Shown here: in pieces, positions 46,448 to 54,453 of the stretch
Position numbering within the stretch: the first letter of the stretch is position 1
How the letters are laid out: every line of letters starts with the position of its first letter
Assembly: GCF_014189535.1 (NCBI RefSeq)
Contig: NZ_CP050308.1
Span: forward strand, 1,178,001 to 1,242,000
Length of the DNA: 64,000 nucleotides
DNA from: Rhizobium lusitanum
GTDB lineage: Bacteria; Pseudomonadota; Alphaproteobacteria; Rhizobiales; Rhizobiaceae
Direction of reading: 5' to 3'
The notes under the pieces: model-generated
The model's input: only the letters and a program-made list of their open reading frames with translations
Databases searched by the model: none
Told to the model about the DNA's origin: nothing
Program-made: the position numbers and the translations under genes

Positions 46448-46708
46448 CTATTTCTTTTCGTCAGCCGGCTCGTCGTCTTCGTCCTGATCGTCAGCATCGG
46501 TGCTTTCGACTTCAGCCTTGGGCGGCTCCGGTTTGAAATTCAAAAGAAGCACCCAGCCGCTATAGGCGCCGAGGCCGCCGACGATAACGGCCCAGAAAGG
46601 CTCCGGACCGAACGCCTCGATGGTCGCCCAGCCAAGGCAGACGCCAACGATCAGAACCCGCACCCAGAGCGGCTTGTAAATGGGATGATTGGGATCGATC
46701 AGTTGCAT
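46448..46708 (-). CDS. small membrane protein with acidic tail
   Basis: An 86-residue protein with two hydrophobic segments (WVRVLIVGVCLGWATIEAF and FWAVIVGGLGAYSGWVLLL) and a very acidic C-terminal tail (STDADDQDEDDEPADEKK). Both ends of the hairpin should face the same side of the membrane. It is a conserved-looking rhizobial protein type without known function. Its stop codon touches that of the J-domain-like gene (TAGCTA). Confidence 0.7.
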   Translation of the reverse strand: MQLIDPNHPIYKPLWVRVLIVGVCLGWATIEAFGPEPFWAVIVGGLGAYSGWVLLLNFKPEPPKAEVESTDADDQDEDDEPADEKK

Positions 46709-46743
46709 GGGCCTCGTTCACCTGTTGGAGTGTCCCCGTCTTT

Positions 46744-46790
46744 AGCGCATGATCTCGAAAACTGTGAAGCGGTTTCGGAAAAGCCTGTCC
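46744..46790. repeat. degenerate rhizobial intergenic palindrome
   Basis: GCGCATGATCTCGAAAACTG followed by TGAAGCGGTTTCGGAAAAG is the left and central part of an abundant Rhizobiales palindromic repeat, usually closed by a second ATCATGCGC arm. Here the right arm has decayed. It lies upstream of idhA. Confidence 0.6.
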
Positions 46791-46926
46791 AAAGATAAGC
46801 CGTTTTCGCAATGTGAATTTTAAAATTGTGAAACGCTGGCGGCTTGACGTCGCCTTCGGAAGATGGAATGAAAATTCCATATTGATTTTTATTCGGTTCA
46901 TTTGTTCCGAATTCAGGGAGGTAAAA

Positions 46927-47919
46927 ATGACTGTCAGATTTGGTCTTCTCGGCGCGGGACGCATCGGCAAGGTTCATGCGAAAGCCGTCAGCGGCGATGC
47001 TAACGCCAAGCTCGTTGCGGTCGCGGATGCGTTTCCGGCCGCAGCCGACGCCATTGCCGCCGCCTATGGCTGCGAAGTGCGCACCATCGAGGCGATCGAG
47101 GCCGCCAAGGATATCGACGCCGTCGTGATCTGCACGCCGACCGACACCCATGCCGATCTGATCGAGCGTTTCGCCCGTGCAGGCAAGGCGATCTTCTGCG
47201 AAAAGCCTGTCGATCTCGATGTCGCCCGCGTCAAGGCCTGCATCAAGGTGGTCGATGAGGTGAAGGGCAAGTTGATGGTTGGCTTCAACCGCCGCTTCGA
47301 CCCGCATTTCATGGCCGTCAAGAAGGCCATCGACGACGGCCGCATCGGCGCTGTCGAGATGGTGACGATCACCTCGCGCGACCCCGGCGCGCCTCCGGTC
47401 GACTATATCAAGCGTTCTGGCGGTATTTTCCGCGACATGACCATCCATGATTTCGACATGGCCCGCTTCCTGCTCGGCGAAGAGCCGGTTGCCGTCACGG
47501 CCACTGCTGCGGTTCTGGTCGACAAGGCGATCGGCGAAGCCGGCGACTACGACAGCGTCTCCGTCATCCTGCAAACCGCATCCGGCAAGCAGGCGATCAT
47601 CTCCAATTCCCGTCGCGCCACCTATGGCTATGACCAGCGCATCGAGATCCACGGCTCGAAGGGCATGGTCGCCGCCGAGAACCAGCGGCCCTTCTCGATC
47701 GAAGTCGCCAATGGCGAAGGCTATACCCGCCCGCCCCTGCACGACTTCTTCATGACCCGCTACACCGAAGCCTACGCCAACGAAATCGCCAGCTTCATCG
47801 CCGCGATCGAAAAGGGCGCCACGATCACGCCATCGGGCGCCGACGGCCTCGCAGCCCTCAAGCTGGCCGATGCGGCGCTGCAGTCGGTCAAGGACGGAAA
47901 ACTGGTAAAGGTCGACTAA
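46927..47919 (+). CDS. idhA: inositol 2-dehydrogenase IdhA/IolG
   Basis: Oxidises myo-inositol to 2-keto-myo-inositol with NAD. The 330-residue Gfo/Idh/MocA protein begins VRFGLLGAGRIGKVHAKAV (Rossmann motif) and has the cofactor/substrate motifs VICTPTDTHADLI, FCEKPVDLD (the EKP motif), GFNRRFDPHF and GGIFRDMTIHDFDMARFLLG, which includes the catalytic Asp-His pair. It closely follows rhizobial IdhA proteins. AGGGAGG precedes ATG 46927. The rest of the iol pathway is not here. Confidence 0.92.
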   Translation: MTVRFGLLGAGRIGKVHAKAVSGDANAKLVAVADAFPAAADAIAAAYGCEVRTIEAIEAAKDIDAVVICTPTDTHADLIERFARAGKAIFCEKPVDLDVARVKACIKVVDEVKGKLMVGFNRRFDPHFMAVKKAIDDGRIGAVEMVTITSRDPGAPPVDYIKRSGGIFRDMTIHDFDMARFLLGEEPVAVTATAAVLVDKAIGEAGDYDSVSVILQTASGKQAIISNSRRATYGYDQRIEIHGSKGMVAAENQRPFSIEVANGEGYTRPPLHDFFMTRYTEAYANEIASFIAAIEKGATITPSGADGLAALKLADAALQSVKDGKLVKVD

Positions 47920-47946
47920 GACCGCGCCTGACATCATCAGAATCAC

Positions 47947-47972
47947 AATGGCCGGGTTATCGCCCGGCCATT
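47947..47972. terminator. shared bidirectional terminator
   Basis: AATGGCCGGG (47947-47956) pairs exactly with CCCGGCCATT (47963-47972) around six bases. It lies between the convergent idhA and ROK genes and touches the ROK stop codon. Confidence 0.85.
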
Positions 47973-49253
47973 TCAGTTTGCCCTCTTCACATCGCCAACC
48001 ACTGATCGGCCGGCGGAAGAATCATTTGTTTCCGGCGCTACGACGCCCGCTTTGACGATGTCGCTATCCATGATCGTCAGGGCTCGGTTGAGATGGCCCT
48101 CGAATACCAACGTCGGCTCGTCGGCCATGACGCGCAGCTGCGGCATGCCCTCCATGCGCACGACATGCGAGTCCGCCAGCCCTTCCGTTATCCCCTCCAG
48201 CAACAGGTCGTAATAGCGCGCGCCGGGACCGGTAATGGCGATCGGCATGCTCTCATGCAGGCTAAGCACGCGCGACAGGCCGTTACCAAGCGCCAGCCCA
48301 GCCTGGCGAAAAGCGAGGATGTTACGGCGGCTGCCTTGGCGGGCGCTTGCCGCTATCTTATCGAGTTCGGCGACCGGCACGAATTTCGCGGGGATCGTGT
48401 CGAGCGGCACGTCGAAAGCGGAGCGCAGGATAGCGTAGAAGCCGGCATAGGCCTCGATACAGCCGCGCGATCCACAGCGACAAAGGCCGCCTCCCGGCAG
48501 ATGCAACATGTGACCGAAATTGGGGGCCGATATCTGATGACCGCCCTCCTCATCGCGGCGCACGATCCCAAGCCCGATGCTGTGGCCGAGCGAAAGGGCG
48601 GCAAGCGACCGGAAATCGGCCCCCTTCTCATTCTCCTCCTGCCGGCCGAGGGCAGCGGCGACCAGCAAGGTCTCGTTGCCGAGGATGATCTTTGCCGGCC
48701 AGTCCTCGCGCAGCACCGCGGCGAAATCGATCTGCTCCCGCCCGAAGATCGGCGACCAGCGCAACACCGGCTCTGACGCATCGACCAGCCCCTTGCTGCT
48801 GATCGAAATCATCAAAACTTTGTCGCGGGATAGGCGTGATCGGGTGACGATGCGGTCCAGTGCACTCCGCAGTCCGGCCACGAAGGAGCCAACGCCGGAG
48901 ACATCCTGCGGCCTGTCCTCGGTGAAGCGGTCCATCAACCGGCCGGCATAATCCACAAGCGAATATTGCACGGCATCCGACGAAATAATGACGACGATGA
49001 GATAGCCGCAATCGCGCCGCTGCGAGAACAGAACGCGCGGACGACCGCGCCCGCTGGCGGCCTGCTGCTCCGCCTTCTCGATGATCTGCGCCCGCTCGAG
49101 ATCGGCGGTGATCACCGAGACGGTCGCGGATGAAAGCTTCGTGAAATCAGAGAGTTCGGTGTGGGCAAGCGGACCGTGTTGGCGCAGCGCCGCCAGCACC
49201 AGAACACTGTTCTTCTGACGGACCAATTCGGTGCTCGATTTGGCCAACATCAA
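47973..49253 (-). CDS. ROK-family transcriptional regulator, probable XylR-type repressor
   Basis: A 426-residue repressor with an N-terminal winged helix (VLVALRQHGPLAHTELSDFT, then KLSSATVSVITADLE) and a sugar-kinase-like ROK domain. The zinc motif GGLCRCGSRGCIEAY is intact, while the N-terminal ATP site is degenerate as in regulators (LIVVIISSDAVQYSLVDYAG). It is divergent from the xylFHG-type operon. A perfect 19-bp palindrome sits in the shared promoter, so it likely represses that operon until pentose binds. Confidence 0.9.
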   Translation of the reverse strand: MMLAKSSTELVRQKNSVLVLAALRQHGPLAHTELSDFTKLSSATVSVITADLERAQIIEKAEQQAASGRGRPRVLFSQRRDCGYLIVVIISSDAVQYSLVDYAGRLMDRFTEDRPQDVSGVGSFVAGLRSALDRIVTRSRLSRDKVLMISISSKGLVDASEPVLRWSPIFGREQIDFAAVLREDWPAKIILGNETLLVAAALGRQEENEKGADFRSLAALSLGHSIGLGIVRRDEEGGHQISAPNFGHMLHLPGGGLCRCGSRGCIEAYAGFYAILRSAFDVPLDTIPAKFVPVAELDKIAASARQGSRRNILAFRQAGLALGNGLSRVLSLHESMPIAITGPGARYYDLLLEGITEGLADSHVVRMEGMPQLRVMADEPTLVFEGHLNRALTIMDSDIVKAGVVAPETNDSSAGRSVVGDVKRAN

Positions 49254-49338
49254 CAGGCCTCCCCCTCATTCCACCCTCCTGTCCGCAGCCCCAGATGGCT
49301 CTTGTTCATCGGCCGGTTAAACCTGGCAGTGCGGGTGT

Positions 49339-49368
49339 TGACAGTTGAAAAAATCTCTGACACTAAAT
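49339..49368 (+). promoter_or_regulatory. promoter candidate for the xylF operon
   Basis: TTGACA (49339-49344) is followed after 18 bases by ACTAAA (49363-49368), a reasonable -35/-10 pair. The operator palindrome begins at the next base, which would let a repressor block RNA polymerase. The gene start is about 105 bp downstream. Confidence 0.45.
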
Positions 49369-49387
49369 TTCTCGACTGTCGAGAAAA
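49369..49387. promoter_or_regulatory. ROK operator candidate
   Basis: TTTCTCGACTGTCGAGAAA is a perfect palindrome with 9-bp arms around a central T. It lies midway between the ROK gene and xylF, immediately after the promoter candidate. AT-rich ends with a CTCGA-type core resemble sites of ROK repressors. Confidence 0.6.
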
Positions 49388-49474
49388 AATCAGAACCTTT
49401 CTCGTCAGCATTATCGCGGCGGCCGACGGGAGTTTCAGGATACGTGCGGTCGCATTCACTCGGGAGGATATATT

Positions 49475-50515
49475 ATGAAAGCTTTCATCAAGCTGGCTGC
49501 GGGCGCGGCCATCGTTTTGACCATGCAGACGGCAGCTTTTGCGAAGGATCTCGTCGTCGGCGTTTCCTGGTCGAACTTCCAGGAAGAGCGTTGGAAGACC
49601 GACGAAGCCGCCATCAAGAAGGCACTTGCAGCAGTCGGCGCCAAGTATATTTCCGCTGACGCCCAGTCTTCCGCTTCCAAGCAGCTGACCGACGTTGAAT
49701 CCCTGATTTCCCAGGGCGCCAACGCTCTCATCATTCTCGCCCAGGACTCCGACGCCATCGGTCCGGCCGTCGAAAAGGCCGCAGACGAAGGCATTCCGGT
49801 TGTCGGCTACGACCGCCTGATCGAAAATCCGGCCGCCTTCTACATCACCTTCGACAACAAGGAAGTGGGCCGCATGCAGGCTCGCGAAGTCCTGAAGGCC
49901 AAGCCGGAAGGCAACTACGTGTTCATCAAGGGCTCGTCGTCCGACCCGAACGCCGATTTCCTCTTTTCCGGCCAGGTCGAAGTGCTGAAGTCCGCCATCG
50001 ACGCCGGCAAGATCAAGAATGTCGGCGAAGCCTATACGGACGGCTGGCTGCCGCAGAACGCGCAGCGCAACATGGAACAGTTCCTGACCGCCAACAACAA
50101 CAAGGTTGACGCGGTCGTCGCCTCCAACGACGGCACCGCTGGCGGCGCCGTTGCCGCTCTCGACGCCCAGGGCCTCGCCGGCTCCGTTCCGGTCTCCGGC
50201 CAGGACGCCGACAAGGCAGCCCTGAACCGCATCGCCCTCGGCACGCAGACCGTTTCCATCTGGAAAGACTCGCGTGAACTCGGCAAGCGCGCCGCTGAAA
50301 TCGCCCTCGCTCTTGCCGGCGGCAAGACCCAGGACCAGATCGAAGGCGTCCAGACCTTCAGTGGTGGCCCGAAGCATGTTGCGATGAAGTCCGTCTTCCT
50401 GACCCCGGTCGCTATCACCAAGGACAACCTGAACGTCGTCATCGACGCCGGCTGGATCTCCAAGGCTGAAGCTTGCCAGGGCGTCAAGGCCGGTGCTGTC
50501 GCCGCCTGCAAGTAA
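49475..50515 (+). CDS. xylF: periplasmic sugar-binding protein, XylF-type
   Basis: Binding protein of a D-xylose-type ABC importer. The 346-residue precursor has a signal peptide ([20 protein letters not shown], cut after AFA) and mature start [64 protein letters not shown] and [17 protein letters not shown] follow the E. coli XylF pattern. Pentose specificity is inferred from similarity. GGGAGG precedes the ATG. A long hairpin directly after the gene separates it from the permease gene. Confidence 0.88.
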   Translation: MKAFIKLAAGAAIVLTMQTAAFAKDLVVGVSWSNFQEERWKTDEAAIKKALAAVGAKYISADAQSSASKQLTDVESLISQGANALIILAQDSDAIGPAVEKAADEGIPVVGYDRLIENPAAFYITFDNKEVGRMQAREVLKAKPEGNYVFIKGSSSDPNADFLFSGQVEVLKSAIDAGKIKNVGEAYTDGWLPQNAQRNMEQFLTANNNKVDAVVASNDGTAGGAVAALDAQGLAGSVPVSGQDADKAALNRIALGTQTVSIWKDSRELGKRAAEIALALAGGKTQDQIEGVQTFSGGPKHVAMKSVFLTPVAITKDNLNVVIDAGWISKAEACQGVKAGAVAACK

Positions 50516-50551
50516 ACGGCGGCCTTTGGACAGTTGATCCAACGATACCAT

Positions 50552-50583
50552 CGACGCCGCAGCGGCTTTCCGTTGCGGCGTCG
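50552..50583 (+). terminator. strong hairpin after xylF
   Basis: CGACGCCGCAGCGG (50552-50565) pairs with CCGTTGCGGCGTCG (50570-50583), 14 bp with a single G-T pair and a four-base loop. No T-run follows. It probably stabilises the xylF message and reduces downstream expression. Confidence 0.7.
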
Positions 50584-50806
50584 AATGCGGATTGGAAGCC
50601 AACAACTCTTCCTTGCAGTTGGAGACGACGCTTCCCGCAGCATGCTGCGCCATCGCATCCCCTTGGCCCGCCACATGGCAGTCATCGGGACCGGACGAAG
50701 ACCGGCAGGAACAGGCGATGACGCATTTTTTGAGATTGGCGCGGTTGCCAGCGATAGCCCAGAATGCATCGCAGGCCGCGCCCAATAGAGGGAGAACGGC
50801 AAAGCG

Positions 50807-52135
50807 ATGGCCGACATGACACAGTCCACCACATCGAGCGGGCCCCGGAACGCAGATGCCGGCGCAATCACCCGCTTCCTGCGCGCCACGGAAATAGACA
50901 CCCGCCTGCTCGGCATGATCGGAGCGCTGCTGATCATCTGGATCGGCTTCGATCTTTATCTCAGGGTCTTCGACGGCCGCGAATTCCTGACAGCCAGAAA
51001 CCTTTGGAACCTCTCGGTCCAGACCTGCGAAATCGCGGTCCTGGCCACCGGCATGGTGCTGGTCATCGTCACGCGCAACATCGACCTTTCGGTCGGCTCG
51101 CTGCTCGGCTTCGTCGCCATGATCATGGGCGTCATCCAGGCCAAGTGGCTGCCGCAATATCTCGGCTTCGACAGTTCCTGGACCTGGATCATCACGCTGC
51201 TCTGCGGCCTGGCGATCGGCACGGCCATCGGCGCCTTCCAGGGCGCTATCACCGCCTTCATGAACGTCCCCTCCTTCATCGTGACGCTCGGCGGCCTCCT
51301 CGTCTGGCGGGGCCTTGCCTGGTACGTCACCAGCGGCCAGACCGTTGCGCCGATGGACTCCACCTTCGTCATCATGGGCGGCAGCGGCGCCACGGGCTCG
51401 ATCGGCGCCACCTGGAGCTGGGTGGTGGGCGTGCTTGCCTGCCTGATGATCATCGCCGGCATCGTCGGCTCGCGCCGCCAGAGAAAGCGCTTCGGCTTTC
51501 CGCGCCGTCCACTCTGGGCGGAATATTTCCTGGCCGGCCTCGGCTCCGCCGTGGTGCTCGGCACGATCTATCTCTTCAACAGCTATAACTGGCCGGTCGG
51601 CATCGCCAAGCGCTACGCCACCGAACACAATATTGCCTGGCCAGATGCAGGCCTGGATATTCCCTATGGTATCTCGGTTCCGGTTCTCATCGCCGTGCTT
51701 ATCGGCATCGTGATGACCTTCATCGCCACCCGCCTGCGCTTCGGCCGCTATGTCTTTGCGATCGGCGGCAATCCGGAAGCAGCCGAACTTGCCGGCATTA
51801 AGACCCGCTGGGTCATCATCAAGATCTTCGCGCTGATGGGCTTCCTTGCCGCCGTCGCCGCCGCGATCTCGACTGCCCGCCTGAACTCGGCGGTCAACTC
51901 CCAGGGCACGACTTACGAGCTCTTCACTATCGCCGCAGCCGTCATCGGCGGCACGTCGCTTGCCGGCGGCAGCGGTACGGTCGCCGGCGCCATGCTCGGC
52001 GCCCTGGTCATGCAGTCGCTACAATCGGGCATGGGCCTCGCCAATGTCGACACGCCAATTCAGAACGTCGTTGTCGGCGTTGTCCTGGTGGTCGCTGTCT
52101 GGCTCGACATCGTCTATCGCTCGCGTGCCAAGTAA
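50807..52135 (+). CDS. xylH: sugar ABC transporter permease, XylH-type
   Basis: Membrane permease of the xylose-type importer. At 442 residues it is longer than ribose-type permeases, as is usual for XylH, with an inserted segment near residues 220-290 containing RRQRKRFGFPRRPLWAEYF. Signatures: GMVLVIVTRNIDLSVGSLLG, FMNVPSFIVTLGGLLVWRGL, FAIGGNPEAAELAGIKTRW and AAVIGGTSLAGGSGTVAGAM. It begins 291 bp after xylF; the gap holds a hairpin and no convincing gene. AGAGGGAGAA precedes the ATG. Confidence 0.9.
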   Translation: MADMTQSTTSSGPRNADAGAITRFLRATEIDTRLLGMIGALLIIWIGFDLYLRVFDGREFLTARNLWNLSVQTCEIAVLATGMVLVIVTRNIDLSVGSLLGFVAMIMGVIQAKWLPQYLGFDSSWTWIITLLCGLAIGTAIGAFQGAITAFMNVPSFIVTLGGLLVWRGLAWYVTSGQTVAPMDSTFVIMGGSGATGSIGATWSWVVGVLACLMIIAGIVGSRRQRKRFGFPRRPLWAEYFLAGLGSAVVLGTIYLFNSYNWPVGIAKRYATEHNIAWPDAGLDIPYGISVPVLIAVLIGIVMTFIATRLRFGRYVFAIGGNPEAAELAGIKTRWVIIKIFALMGFLAAVAAAISTARLNSAVNSQGTTYELFTIAAAVIGGTSLAGGSGTVAGAMLGALVMQSLQSGMGLANVDTPIQNVVVGVVLVVAVWLDIVYRSRAK

Positions 52136-52150
52136 AAGGAATTCTGAACC

Positions 52151-52933
<783 letters not shown>

Positions 52934-52954
52934 GCCACAACATCGCCATCCCAT

Positions 52955-52994
52955 AAACAAGGCCGCGACCCATAGGGTTCGCGGCCTTGTTTCA
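52955..52994 (+). terminator. terminator of the xylFHG operon
   Basis: AAACAAGGCCGCGA (52955-52968) pairs exactly with TCGCGGCCTTGTTT (52979-52992) around a short inner loop, a typical A-flanked/T-flanked rho-independent structure 21 bp after the stop. Confidence 0.9.
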
Positions 52995-53100
52995 TTTGAT
53001 CGCACCGATCTGCACTTTCCCGCATTTTCCGCATTGAAGCCAAACGCTTCCTAGGCTAAGAACCTGCCATCGGACAGGCGAGTCAACCCGCCTCAGGCAT

Positions 53101-53177
53101 GCACCCGTAGCTCAGCTGGATAGAGTGTTGGATTCCGATTCCAAAGGTCACAGGTTCGAATCCTGTCGGGTGCGCCA
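53101..53177 (+). tRNA. tRNA-Arg (anticodon CCG)
   Basis: A 77-base cloverleaf. Acceptor GCACCCG pairs with CGGGTGC, D arm GCTC...GAGT, anticodon stem TTGGA/TCCAA with loop TTCCGAT giving CCG, and T arm ACAGG-TTCGAAT-CCTGT. The CCA end is encoded. It reads CGG codons, common in this GC-rich genome. Its 3' end borders an AT-richer accessory patch. Confidence 0.96.
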
Positions 53178-53295
53178 TTTAATTCTGGTGCATGGCTTGG
53201 ATGCACTAAACGGCGCCAGACAGCCATGCGTCTAGGTCTGTTGGCGGTTCCGCAACCAACAAATTCTCAAAAATAGACACCCGTCGCGTTGAACT

Positions 53296-54039
53296 TCATC
53301 TATTCTTTTTCAACGCCTTCTCAAACCATTTTGGAACCGTTTGCGCATCACTCCAAAGCGTGTGTTCCGGCATCGCCAGCCAGAAGTCCTTCAACGCCTG
53401 CTGAAAGCGGCCGAGGTCTTCTCGAGTGATTTTGAGGTCTGTGTGATCCCGGTAGTCGAGAGAGTCGACGGGCATTCCCGGTCGCGTCTCTCCAAGATGC
53501 TGGCCAAACTGCGCCTTCAACAAGTCAAAAGATGGCCCCCCTCCATGCTTGGATACGTTGACGACAAGTCTGCATTCCTCGATCGCGGCAAAGAACGGAT
53601 GAGCGCGGACATCCCAGCCCAAGCCCTTCAGTAAATCGTAAAGGTCTTCGATCTTCTGTTTCCAGATCGCGGGTCCGACGTTCTCTCGCGAAAAGCTGTG
53701 GTCTAATTCGCTGACGAGCCATTCGCGCAGTTGCTTCTCCCATTGGTGATAAAGACCAGCAGCGACTGATAACAGCATTTGACCGTGAAGGTCGCTGAGC
53801 ATCTGGTAATGGTTGATGCCCTCGGACCAAGCGGCATCTGCATAGTCGCCGGGATCTGCATCCGGCCCCGCGGATTGCCCCATTCGGTCGAATTTGTCGC
53901 GGGCGAACTGTTCGGCTTCCTCTTCCAGGTTTCCGAACTGAATGAGAACGCGTCTGTCCGCCTGGGTCAGGTAGAAGTCGAGTTCTTGCAAAAGATACGA
54001 TCTCTTATTGCCCCACAGATACAAAAGAACATCCGACAC
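53296..54039 (-). CDS. hypothetical protein, HEPN-like, in accessory patch
   Basis: A 247-residue, tryptophan-rich, mostly helical protein with no signal peptide. Around residue 154 it has ECRLVVNVSKHGGGPSFD (R157, N161, H165). R-x3-N-x3-H followed by a glycine run resembles the loop of HEPN-type helical bundles, although the usual R-x4-6-H spacing is not met, so nuclease activity is uncertain. Base composition is nearer to even than in the flanking operons. It lies just downstream of tRNA-Arg, on the same strand as the Mrr-type nuclease gene 414 bp away. Function unknown; a defence or toxin role is a guess from context. Confidence 0.6.
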   Translation of the reverse strand: MSDVLLYLWGNKRSYLLQELDFYLTQADRRVLIQFGNLEEEAEQFARDKFDRMGQSAGPDADPGDYADAAWSEGINHYQMLSDLHGQMLLSVAAGLYHQWEKQLREWLVSELDHSFSRENVGPAIWKQKIEDLYDLLKGLGWDVRAHPFFAAIEECRLVVNVSKHGGGPSFDLLKAQFGQHLGETRPGMPVDSLDYRDHTDLKITREDLGRFQQALKDFWLAMPEHTLWSDAQTVPKWFEKALKKNR

Positions 54040-54453
54040 GACTTACCTCCGCCATAGCAATCTCAACGATCGTCATCCTCATCATCTTGATTGTGGTGGC
54101 AATGATCAAGATTGTGCGGCTTACCGGCACGGTTGGAACGTGGCGCCTGAGCTTTACTAATCACAGGCGCGATTCGCTGTAACCAACTGCTGTACCAACC
54201 AATGTGCCACTTGGGACGCGTTCTACGTCCAACGTGCCACTTGGGACAAGATTACGAACCGGAGGAGGCCGCATTAGGGAAAGGGCGTCCAACAGCTCAT
54301 GTGCCGCTGTAAGGGATCCTGCAAGGACGACAGGACTCGAGCCCACCGCGCGTCTTGACCACGTTGCTGATCAAGTTGATCATGTTGAGTTTAATTATCT
54401 TTATCTCTTATGAGTGCAGATACCAACGAGACGAGCCCAATGGCCCTTATTAC
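54040..54453. other. non-coding accessory spacer with short repeats
   Basis: A 414-bp gap without a convincing gene. It holds an inverted repeat (ATCTTGAT 54084-54091, ATCAAGAT 54105-54112) and a tandem 17-mer with 30-bp period at 54201-54247. Several short open frames exist but none has a plausible start or composition. It could be the remains of a deleted gene. Confidence 0.5.
54201..54247. repeat. two direct 17-mers, 30-bp period
   Basis: AATGTGCCACTTGGGAC (54201-54217) and AACGTGCCACTTGGGAC (54231-54247) differ at one base. The 30-bp spacing puts them about three helical turns apart, as for paired protein-binding sites, or they may be the end repeats of a vanished mobile element. Confidence 0.7.

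Noticed and set aside
49250..51628. 792-residue minus-strand frame opposite xylF and xylH
   Set aside because: Antisense shadow; the opposing genes have signal peptide, motifs and RBS.
54087..54182. Short hydrophobic frame (ILIILIVVAMIKIV...) after the HEPN-like gene
   Set aside because: No start codon with an RBS; upstream part is antisense to the neighbouring gene.
54161..54413. Short frames over the 17-mer repeats on both strands (PLGTR or VPSGTL repeats)
   Set aside because: The residue repeats only reflect the DNA repeat; no start signal and no known domain.
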